Shown here piece after piece: positions 6,927-13,635 of a stretch of 15,214 nucleotides of DNA. The stretch spans positions 1 to 15,214 of the forward strand of contig JACQJN010000245.1 of the NCBI GenBank assembly GCA_016205085.1. Direction: 5' to 3'. This DNA is from Elusimicrobiota bacterium. Lineage in GTDB: Bacteria > Elusimicrobiota > Elusimicrobia > JACQJN01. A program made the translations under genes and the position numbers. Positions within the stretch are counted from its first letter, which is position 1. Every line of letters starts with the position of its first letter. The notes beneath the pieces were generated by a model. It searched no databases and was not told the DNA's origin. It saw nothing but the letters and a program-made list of their open reading frames with translations.

Positions 6927-7866
6927 ACGCATTCTCCTTATTTGGATCGGAAGGCTGGGAGATTTCATCGTTTCAACTCCATTGATCGCTTTTTTGCGCA
7001 AAACTTTCCCGAACTCTCAGATAAACCTTCTCGTCAGATCCGGCGTGTACGAACTGGCAAAACTAGACCCGCATATCGATCAATGTTTCCCCCTCACGCC
7101 TGTCACACCTCTAAGACTCTTAAGTCAAAGAACCGATGTGGCGATCGACCTGAACCCCTCCTATTCCAGAACTTCAGGGATCTTATCTCTTTTGACCCGA
7201 GCTTCCCGAAGGATCTCTTTCGCCAAAAAACTTGGGGATGTCTTCTATACCCGCCAGGTTCCATTCAACGAAACAGACCACATGCTGGAACGCTACCAAA
7301 AACTGGCCCAATCCCTGGGAGGTTCTTTGGAACCTTTACCCAAGGTGTATCCCCAAACAGTCCATCGACAGGAAGCACTCAAGATCCTGAAAGGTCTGGA
7401 TCTAAATTCCAACAAAAAAATGATCGGGATTCACCCCGGCAACTTCAAAAAATTCGACCACCGCTGGCCCGAAGACAAATTTGTCCAACTCACCCGGAAC
7501 TTGCTCCAAATCCCGAAATTACAGCTTCTTTATCTGACCGGCCCCGGGGAAGAAAGGCGCGTCTATGAAATTCTTAAAGAAATTCCGGCCAAAATCCCGC
7601 AGATTCCCGCATTGCCCCTGCCTGTTTTAGCCGCTTTTCTGCAAAATCTGTCTCTTTTGATTGCCAACGTCACAGGCACCCTGCACCTGGCTGCCGCGGT
7701 GGGCACTCCCACTCTCAGTTTCCACAGCCAGTACACCTACCAGGTTTGGAAACCACTTCAGCAAGAACATGCCACCCTAGTTTCAAAGAGCTGGGGCTCC
7801 TGCCGAGACATTGCGGTGGAAGAAGCCTGGAAAAAATTATATCAAATAGTCTCTGTTTATGGATGA
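6916..7866 (+). CDS. GT9-family glycosyltransferase (ADP-heptose:LPS heptosyltransferase-like)
   Basis: 316 residues, GT-B fold. The N-terminal half opens with KRILLIWIGRLGDFIVSTPL, the phosphate-loop-like start of heptosyltransferases. The C-terminal half has HPGNFKKFDHRWP (173-185) and the donor-site motif ANVTGTLHLAAAVGTP (250-265). In the usual family form this reads NDTG-HLAAA-GTP, so the Asp is replaced by Val here. Family members add heptose or other sugars to the LPS core at the inner membrane. The gene is divergent from the permease, has no Shine-Dalgarno, and overlaps the radical SAM gene by 8 bp, so the two are probably one transcript. Family is secure; the sugar and acceptor are unknown. 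Confidence 0.85.
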   Translation: MEPKRILLIWIGRLGDFIVSTPLIAFLRKTFPNSQINLLVRSGVYELAKLDPHIDQCFPLTPVTPLRLLSQRTDVAIDLNPSYSRTSGILSLLTRASRRISFAKKLGDVFYTRQVPFNETDHMLERYQKLAQSLGGSLEPLPKVYPQTVHRQEALKILKGLDLNSNKKMIGIHPGNFKKFDHRWPEDKFVQLTRNLLQIPKLQLLYLTGPGEERRVYEILKEIPAKIPQIPALPLPVLAAFLQNLSLLIANVTGTLHLAAAVGTPTLSFHSQYTYQVWKPLQQEHATLVSKSWGSCRDIAVEEAWKKLYQIVSVYG

Positions 7867-9190
7867 GGAACTTGAATATAAATCTTATGTGATCAGCTGG
7901 AACATCACCCGGCGGTGCACCTTGGTCTGCGAGCACTGCTATATAGACGCCTACCGAGGCAAAAGCGATCCCGGCAGGATCGCGCGCCTAGGCGAAAAGG
8001 TGCCTACTAGCTTTTCAGGAGAGCTCTCCACGCAGGAATGTTTCTCTGTCGTAGATCAAATTGCCCAGGCCAGCCCCGAAGCTCTTTTGATTCTCACGGG
8101 AGGGGAACCGCTTCTTCGGCGGGACGTGTTTGAGATAGCAAGCTATGCGTCCCAAAAGGGGCTCTGGGTGGTGGTGGGAACCAACGGGGTCCTCGTCACA
8201 GAAAACCTGGCCCGAAAGCTTAAAGAATCGGGGATCCGAGGCATGAGCCTAAGCCTGGACTCCATCCATCCGGAAAAACATGACCGATTTAGAGGGGTGC
8301 AGGGGGCCTTTCGAAACACGGTGGAAGGAGCCGGGATCCTGCTGCGGGAAAATCTGCCCTTCATCGTTCAAACCACCCTGCACAAAGACAACCTGCAAGA
8401 AATCGAAGCCATGGCCGGCCTGGCATACAGTCTGGGAGCCAAAGTGTTCAACCTTTATTTCCTCGTCTCCACCGGCAGAGGCGCCTACACCACCCATCTC
8501 ACTGCCCAGCAGTATGAAGAGGCTATGCACCGTCTCATCCCTCTTCAGAAAGCCTTTCTGGGAAAAATGCTCCTCAACGCCAAATGCGCCCCCCATTACC
8601 AAAGGGTGCTCTATGAAACAGACCCCCAATCTTCCTTTCTAAAAACATTCAATCTCGGAGCCGGAGGCTGTCCCGCCGGAACCCATTACATGGGCATCGC
8701 TCCCAACGGGGATATGACCCCTTGCCCCTATCTGCCGGTGTACGGGGGCAACCTCAAGGAAAAAAGTTTTAAGGAAATCTGGGAAAGCTCGGAGGTATTT
8801 GTCCGAATCCGCCAAAGGAAAAAATTGGGAAACCGTTGCGGATCCTGCGAATTCAATCCTTCCTGCGGCGGCTGCCGAGCCAGGGCTTACGGGGAGACGG
8901 GAGATTATATGGCGGAAGATGCCTGGTGCACCTACCAGCCAGGGAAATATAATTTCAAAGAAGTTCGATTCGAAAATGCCCCAACATACGGACTGAACAT
9001 CACTCCCAATATGATTTGGACGGCAGAGGCCAAAGCCGCCATGTCTAAAATTCCCTCTTTCGTACGGGGCATGGTCACCCGTTCCGTGGAAAAATACGCC
9101 CAAGAAAAAGGGGTCCGCAGCATCACCCCGGACCTGCTTCAGGAAATACGTTCTAAGGTAGGCAACAAAATCTTCGCCAAATCCAAATAG
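7859..9190 (+). CDS. Radical SAM/SPASM protein with C-terminal PCP_red-like domain
   Basis: 443 residues. The radical SAM core starts at WNITRRCTLVCEHC, with the Fe-S ligands C20, C24 and C27, and has the GGEP motif at 81-84. C243 in KCAPHY resembles a cysteine in NirJ/AhbC-type enzymes. The SPASM region has C271, C289, C327, C330, C336, C339 and C357 and includes CGGCRARAYGETGD, again close to the NirJ/AhbC/AhbD group of heme-synthesis enzymes; it should bind auxiliary Fe-S clusters. The tail (about 385-432: WTAEAKAAMSKIP, FVRGMVTRSVEKYAQEKGV, ITPDLLQEI) fits the PCP_red domain known from the B subunit of dark-operative protochlorophyllide reductase. No peptide precursor or heme gene is adjacent; it follows the GT9 gene. 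The substrate is unknown. The last 52 bp overlap rsmA on the other strand. Confidence 0.9.
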   Translation: MDEELEYKSYVISWNITRRCTLVCEHCYIDAYRGKSDPGRIARLGEKVPTSFSGELSTQECFSVVDQIAQASPEALLILTGGEPLLRRDVFEIASYASQKGLWVVVGTNGVLVTENLARKLKESGIRGMSLSLDSIHPEKHDRFRGVQGAFRNTVEGAGILLRENLPFIVQTTLHKDNLQEIEAMAGLAYSLGAKVFNLYFLVSTGRGAYTTHLTAQQYEEAMHRLIPLQKAFLGKMLLNAKCAPHYQRVLYETDPQSSFLKTFNLGAGGCPAGTHYMGIAPNGDMTPCPYLPVYGGNLKEKSFKEIWESSEVFVRIRQRKKLGNRCGSCEFNPSCGGCRARAYGETGDYMAEDAWCTYQPGKYNFKEVRFENAPTYGLNITPNMIWTAEAKAAMSKIPSFVRGMVTRSVEKYAQEKGVRSITPDLLQEIRSKVGNKIFAKSK

Positions 9191-9954
9191 CCCTCCAGAG
9201 AAATCTCCTCCGCCCTCTGGGTTCCCCCGATGCCTGTTTTTTCCAACACGGGCAGGAGGTTTTGTTTGGAAATCTTAAGCCCATGGCTCAAAGAATTAAA
9301 AATGGTCTTGCGCCTTTGACCAAAAGCGGCCCGCAATAACCTAAAAAAATTAGGCTCCGAAATCCCTTCCGGGAGCAGCGACTCAGACCGAGGACAAAAC
9401 TTCAAAACCGCCGAGTCCACTCTGGGACGGGGGATAAAACTGGTCCGATGAACCGAACAAACCCAACTCGCCTGCGCCCTTAAATGGACGGCCAGGGTCA
9501 AAAGACCATATCGCTTGTTCCCCGGCGCCGCCAAAATCCTCTCCGCCACCTCTTTTTGGAACATAAACACGGCCGAATCAAATCTAGGCCCTTGGATCAC
9601 CTTTTGTAGAATGGGATTGGTCATTGAGTAAGGGAGATTGCCCAGGAATTTCACCATTTTCGATTTATGATTTACGATCTCAGATTGAGAACCTAAATCT
9701 AATTTAAGAAAATCACTCTTGACTATTGTCAAATTCGGAACGCCTTCAAACCTGCGCTTTAAGAAAGCACACAGGCCATCATCCACTTCCACCGCCAAGA
9801 CATGCTTGGGTTTGGCCTTTAAAATCCGGGAAGTTAAAACCCCTTTGCCCGGTCCGATTTCGATGAGAACATCTTCAGGTCGGATGTCGCAAGCACGAAC
9901 AATCTTGTCGGCTGTCTGATCATCTTTGAGGAAATGCTGGTCGTATTTAGGCAC
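9139..9954 (-). CDS. rsmA: 16S rRNA (adenine1518-N6/adenine1519-N6)-dimethyltransferase
   Basis: 271 residues, the normal KsgA length. SAM-binding motifs are QHFLKD at the N-terminus, EIGPGKGVLT (32-41), NLPYSMTNPI (106-115, the NLPY catalytic motif) and FIPRPRVDSAV (173-183). The C-terminal helical domain contains FGQRRKTIFNSLS. The enzyme dimethylates two adenines in helix 45 of 16S rRNA late in small-subunit assembly. The start overlaps the end of murC by 8 bp. Just before NLPY, residues 85-98 are encoded by a 7-bp-period repeat and form an extra loop (SQSEIVNHKSK). The 3' end runs into the convergent radical SAM gene. Confidence 0.95.
   Translation of the reverse strand: MPKYDQHFLKDDQTADKIVRACDIRPEDVLIEIGPGKGVLTSRILKAKPKHVLAVEVDDGLCAFLKRRFEGVPNLTIVKSDFLKLDLGSQSEIVNHKSKMVKFLGNLPYSMTNPILQKVIQGPRFDSAVFMFQKEVAERILAAPGNKRYGLLTLAVHLRAQASWVCSVHRTSFIPRPRVDSAVLKFCPRSESLLPEGISEPNFFRLLRAAFGQRRKTIFNSLSHGLKISKQNLLPVLEKTGIGGTQRAEEISLEGYLDLAKILLPTLERIS
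9661..9702 (-). repeat. 7-bp-period degenerate tandem repeat inside rsmA
   Basis: On the plus strand the heptamers read CGATTTA, TGATTTA, CGATCTC, AGATTGA, GAACCTA, AATCTAA. The first two or three are clear and the rest decayed. Read on the minus strand they give residues 85-98 of RsmA, an added loop between the motif around D81 and the NLPY motif. Confidence 0.6.
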
Positions 9955-11296
9955 TTAGTCGTCGTTTCAGGTCTTCTCCCACCCGCCACACATCGCCTGC
10001 CCCTTGAGTTAAAACAATATCCCCCGGTCTTAAATCCCGGTACAACTCCAGCGTTCGAGTGAAAGGAAATGCGTTCACACCGGAACGCCTCAAAGATTTC
10101 AAAATTAAGTCTGAACTTACTCCTGGAATAGGTTTTTCTCCCGCAGGATAGATGGGCATGACATAGACTCGGTCCGCCGCCTTGAAAGCCGCTCCGAACT
10201 CGCGATGCAAAAGTTTGGTCCGGGTAAAGCGATGGGGCTGAAAAACCACGATCAGTCTTTTGCGTTTCCAAAACTTGGAAAGAGCCGCCAGCGTGGCCCG
10301 AATCTCGGTGGGATGATGCCCATAATCATCCATCAACAACACTCCTCCCGGCTCTCCGATTTTTTCCATCCTGCGTCCCACCCCTCTAAAATTCGACAGC
10401 CCTTGCGCCAACCGTTTAAAATCAAAACCAAGAAAATCCCCGCACGCCATCGCCGCCGTGGCATTGAGCACATTATGTCTCCCGACGACCTTTAATCGGA
10501 CGGAGCCTCTGCGCTTTTTGCGATGATAGAGATCAAACCGTGCTCCTTCAGAATCCATCGCTATATTTCTCGGACGCCAATCCACGCCCGATCCGAACCC
10601 ATAAGTGATCTTGGGCGCGGTAATTTTGGAGAAAAGAGACCGCAGGACCGGATCTTCCGCGCACAGCACCGCCGCGCCATAAAATGGAACTCCGGACAAG
10701 TGCGTCAGAAACGCTTTTTTAAGATTCTCCATAGTGCCGTAATAGTCCATGTGGTCGTTGTCTATATTGGTGACGATGGAAACCAATGGTTCCAGCTTTA
10801 AAATAGACCCGTCCGATTCATCCAATTCCGCCACCAAATACTTCCCCGAACCCAATCTGGCATTGGAGCGGATATTTTTGAGTCGACCTCCGATCACCAT
10901 GGTGGGTGCGGCCCCAGCCGCCTCTAAGGCCATGGCCGCCATGGAGGTAGTGGTCGTCTTCCCATGGCTGCCGGAGACAGCCACCGTTTTTTTAAGATGG
11001 GCCAGTTCAGCAAGCATCTCCACACGGCGCACGACCGGGATTGCTCTCCTTTTGGCTTCGCGCACTTCCGGATTATTTCCACCCACGGCCGAGCTCACCA
11101 CCACGACATCCACACCCAGCACCTGGGAAGCCCTATGTCCTCTGTAGATGCGAGCCTTTAGAGAAGCCAGTCTCTGGGTCACTTCGGTCCATTTGAGATC
11201 GGACCCCGAAACGCGATAACCCAAATTAAGAAGAATCTCGGCAATCCCGCTCATGCCGACACCCCCGATCCCTACGAAGTGAACGCGCTTAGCCAT
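9947..11296 (-). CDS. murC: UDP-N-acetylmuramate--L-alanine ligase
   Basis: 449 residues from an ATG at 11296 with AGGAAG upstream, starting within the last codons of the NTPase gene (25-bp overlap). The N-terminal UDP-binding domain has VGIGGVGMSG (8-17). The ATPase domain has the P-loop GSHGKTTTT (109-117), ELDESDGS (157-164), NIDNDHMDYYG (177-187) and GRHNVLNATAA (272-282). The C-terminal domain has DDYGHHPTEI (323-332) and FQPHRFTRT, both typical of MurC. It adds the first amino acid of the peptidoglycan stem in the cytosol, so the cell makes peptidoglycan. murC usually lies in the division/cell-wall cluster; here its neighbours are an NTPase and rsmA, with no other mur or fts gene in view. 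Confidence 0.97.
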   Translation of the reverse strand: MAKRVHFVGIGGVGMSGIAEILLNLGYRVSGSDLKWTEVTQRLASLKARIYRGHRASQVLGVDVVVVSSAVGGNNPEVREAKRRAIPVVRRVEMLAELAHLKKTVAVSGSHGKTTTTSMAAMALEAAGAAPTMVIGGRLKNIRSNARLGSGKYLVAELDESDGSILKLEPLVSIVTNIDNDHMDYYGTMENLKKAFLTHLSGVPFYGAAVLCAEDPVLRSLFSKITAPKITYGFGSGVDWRPRNIAMDSEGARFDLYHRKKRRGSVRLKVVGRHNVLNATAAMACGDFLGFDFKRLAQGLSNFRGVGRRMEKIGEPGGVLLMDDYGHHPTEIRATLAALSKFWKRKRLIVVFQPHRFTRTKLLHREFGAAFKAADRVYVMPIYPAGEKPIPGVSSDLILKSLRRSGVNAFPFTRTLELYRDLRPGDIVLTQGAGDVWRVGEDLKRRLSA

Positions 11297-11796
11297 TCTT
11301 TCACTTCCTGTTTCACCAAATCATAATTTTCACGAGTCAAAGCCAAGAGTTTGGTTTGAGCCATTTTTTTGACAGAATCCGTAAAGGGCTGGGAACCCAA
11401 CCGAATGGTCGCCAAGACAGGCCTCGAGGCCGCGAAACAGGCCAGCACCGTCTCTCGAAAAAGATCCGAAAGGATCTCCATGGAACCGATCTCATCCACC
11501 ACGACGATCTTCTGATGTCTCATCGCCAGTCTTAAAGCCTCTACTCCCACTCCCTCTAAAACATTCAGGTCAATCCCATACCTATTAAGCTTGACGGAAC
11601 TTGGCCTACCCTTTCGCGCCAAAACCCCCTCCCGCCCGTCAAAAGTTTTCAAAACAAAGCCCATCCTCTTTCCCTGTTCCATCAATTCCTGAGTATAAAA
11701 TCCTCCCAGCTGATCCCTGAAAGGAAGCGCCACCTCCCGAATCAAAGTCGTCTTCCCCACCCCCGGATTCCCGGTCAATATTAAATTCTTAACCAT
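11272..11796 (-). CDS. THEP1-like nucleoside-triphosphatase (NTPase_1 family)
   Basis: 174 residues from an ATG at 11796. The P-loop is at the extreme N-terminus (GNPGVGKTT, 9-17), which fixes the start. GGFYTQE (31-37) and the Walker-B segment VVVDEIGSMEILS (98-110) match the THEP1 group, small P-loop enzymes that hydrolyse several NTPs in vitro and whose cellular role is unclear. No Shine-Dalgarno is visible, because a palindromic repeat ends 4 bp before the ATG. The 3' end overlaps murC by 25 bp, suggesting translational coupling. Confidence 0.88.
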   Translation of the reverse strand: MVKNLILTGNPGVGKTTLIREVALPFRDQLGGFYTQELMEQGKRMGFVLKTFDGREGVLARKGRPSSVKLNRYGIDLNVLEGVGVEALRLAMRHQKIVVVDEIGSMEILSDLFRETVLACFAASRPVLATIRLGSQPFTDSVKKMAQTKLLALTRENYDLVKQEVKEWLSAFTS

Positions 11797-11800
11797 AGTT

Positions 11801-11924
11801 GGGTGTCCAAGGATTTGCCTGTAGCCCCCGTAGGGAGGGGAAAACCGCCTTGGGCGGAAAAAAGATGGGAACCCTGGGGTTCCCCATCAGGGGTTCGGGG
11901 GCCAAGGGCAAACCTTGGACACCC
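11801..11924 (-). repeat. Palindromic intergenic repeat, family 1, copy 2 (MITE-like)
   Basis: A 124-bp element bounded by a perfect 12-bp inverted repeat, GGGTGTCCAAGG (11801-11812) with CCTTGGACACCC (11913-11924). The pairing continues inward through GCCCCCG/CGGGGGC. It contains CCGCC-ttg-GGCGG and CCCC-atca-GGGG hairpins. Its core is the reverse complement of copy 1 at 2563-2695, but the outer arms are different sequences in the two copies. It fills the gap between the large TPR gene stop and the NTPase start. Confidence 0.82.
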
Positions 11925-11932
11925 CCTGCGTG

Positions 11933-13582
11933 TTACTTGATCTTTGACGGTGTTCCCAGCCATTTTAAATTCTGTCTCGCAATCTTATTTTTAGGATCTA
12001 TCTCCAGCACCTTCCGGTACACCTCCTTGGCCCCTTCCTCATCCCCCGCGATGACATAAGCCGCCCCCCTTCCCAAATACGCCACCACACTCCCTGGATT
12101 TTTGGAAAGCGCTTCCGAAAATGCTTCCTGCGCCGGGATCGGCTCTCCCATCAGCACATAACCCAGCCCTGAAGCCACCCTCCAATCGGTAGACGAAGCA
12201 CTTAAATCAGGCAAGACCTCATGCACCAGATCCATCCAGCCGGTTCCCATGACCCAAAGTCCCAAGTCGTTGCCCACATCCCTGGGTTGGTAGGATACGG
12301 ACGCACGGCCCTCCGAAGGATCGTGCGAGCGAATATTCATCGCCATCCTCACATCCGAATCAGGAGGAGCCTCCTTTTGTATGGCCTCCAATTCCCGCAA
12401 AATAGAGTTGACCTGACTCTGTCTCTGCTGAGAATTTCCAGCCGGAAGGACAAATTGCCGGCGAACCCCCATGGCGCGCGGAACATCAGGAATTTTATGG
12501 GTGGACTCCAAAGCGTTTTTAAGCCGGCTTTCCCCAGGTCGCACAGAGACCAGCTCCGACCGAGGGGTATAGGCCAAGTCCACCTCCACTTTAGCCTCCC
12601 GGTCCAAAGAAATCCTCTCCAAATTCCTTTTCAAAGTCTCCAGAGGGCCCGTACCGGCAGAGGAAGTATCTCCAGCTGAGCTTTCAGGTTTGGTCTGTTT
12701 GCCGCTGTAGGCCATGGAAAGTCCCAACTGTCCCTCCCTTCCCTCCGGTGAGAGCCGGAAAGCCTCCCGAAAAACTTCGGACGCCTTCGGAAAATCCCCC
12801 TCCCGAAGATAAACAATTCCCAAACGAAAACGAGCCACACCGTCTTTGGGTTTGAGCCGGACCGCCTTGCGAAAGTACTGGATCGCTTTTTTTAGATCTC
12901 CCAATCTCTCCCAAGCGGCTCCCACCTCTAAGAGGGCATCTTCATATTGAGGAAACTCTTTCAGGGCGGCCTCAAAAGCTTCCAAGGCGTCCTGATCCCT
13001 CCCCAAACGGCTGTACAAAAGCCCCAGTTGGAAATGATAGAGGGGGTGGGATTTGTCCAAACGCACCGCCTCTCTAAAATGCCTCAGCGCCTGCGAAACA
13101 TCTCCCATGGATTCATAGACCGAGCCCAAATCCATCTGTATATCCGCCCGGTCCGGAGAAATCTTTTTTGCTTCCATAAATTCCTGCAAAGCCATCTCCA
13201 CATCTCCCTTCCAGGCATAAGCAATGCCCAAAAGCTGATGGGCCTGGGAATTCTGAGCATCCAACCGGACAGCCTCCCGATACTCCTTCATCGCCGAATC
13301 CACCTGGCCCGACCAGTAATAGGCGGCCCCCAGCATAATATGCCCCCAAGCCTCTTCAGGACGAGTCACCACCGCCCTGGAAAATTCACGGACCGCCTCA
13401 TCATACCTGCCCTGCTGCATCAAAAGCCCTCCCTCCTGGAGGTTGCGAGCCGCCTGAACCGCCATGATCTGATCCCAGATGGTTTCTTGGCCGGGTTCTG
13501 TCTTTGCAGCCCATACAAGTGAGAGGATAGATGATAAGATGATAAGTTGATAAGTCGATAAGAAACATTTAATAACTCTCAT
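11933..13582 (-). CDS. Exported TPR-repeat protein
   Basis: 549 residues from an ATG at 13582 (GTGGGA upstream); a TTG at 13600 is in frame but less likely. A signal peptide (MRVIKCFLSTYQLIILSSIL, cut near WAA) is followed by about seven tandem TPR units (about 35-290) with standard forms such as AWGHIMLGAAYYWSGQVDSA and the EAVRLD linkers. A low-complexity linker leads to a middle region (about 310-450) I do not recognise, then two more TPR-like units (about 455-540). TPR arrays are protein-binding scaffolds, here probably in the periplasm. It is fourth in a run with a coiled-coil membrane protein, a small TPR protein and a CsgG-like lipoprotein. Its signal peptide is encoded partly by 8-bp repeats. 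Function unknown. Confidence 0.85.
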   Translation of the reverse strand: MRVIKCFLSTYQLIILSSILSLVWAAKTEPGQETIWDQIMAVQAARNLQEGGLLMQQGRYDEAVREFSRAVVTRPEEAWGHIMLGAAYYWSGQVDSAMKEYREAVRLDAQNSQAHQLLGIAYAWKGDVEMALQEFMEAKKISPDRADIQMDLGSVYESMGDVSQALRHFREAVRLDKSHPLYHFQLGLLYSRLGRDQDALEAFEAALKEFPQYEDALLEVGAAWERLGDLKKAIQYFRKAVRLKPKDGVARFRLGIVYLREGDFPKASEVFREAFRLSPEGREGQLGLSMAYSGKQTKPESSAGDTSSAGTGPLETLKRNLERISLDREAKVEVDLAYTPRSELVSVRPGESRLKNALESTHKIPDVPRAMGVRRQFVLPAGNSQQRQSQVNSILRELEAIQKEAPPDSDVRMAMNIRSHDPSEGRASVSYQPRDVGNDLGLWVMGTGWMDLVHEVLPDLSASSTDWRVASGLGYVLMGEPIPAQEAFSEALSKNPGSVVAYLGRGAAYVIAGDEEGAKEVYRKVLEIDPKNKIARQNLKWLGTPSKIK

Positions 13583-13626
13583 CTTATTCCCACGTATCAA
13601 CTTATAAGCTTATAAACTTATCAACT
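13521..13626. repeat. Two inverted 8-bp tandem-repeat arrays around the TPR gene start
   Basis: Array 1 (13529-13560): AGATGATA, AGATGATA, AGTTGATA, AGTCGATA, with a decayed unit before it. Array 2 (13595-13626): TATCAACT, TATAAGCT, TATAAACT, TATCAACT, the reverse complement of array 1's unit type. They are separated by 34 bp holding the ATG at 13582. Array 1 encodes residues 8-21 of the TPR precursor, its signal-peptide core; array 2 lies in the leader region. Confidence 0.8.
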
Positions 13627-13635
13627 CTTTTTGAT

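Noticed and set aside
6891..7568. 225-codon frame overlapping the GT9 gene in another frame
   Set aside because: The GT9 frame carries the conserved motifs; this frame is Pro/Arg-rich and has no motif.
7840..7870. RiPP precursor peptide next to the radical SAM gene
   Set aside because: The gene overlaps GT9 upstream and rsmA downstream, leaving no free space, and no small ORF with a leader-like sequence was seen nearby.
11781..12059. Small ORFs across the 11801-11924 repeat
   Set aside because: Same reason: repeat translation and antisense of the TPR gene, not genes.
13521..13626. CRISPR array
   Set aside because: Units are 8 bp, contiguous and without spacers, and no cas gene is near.
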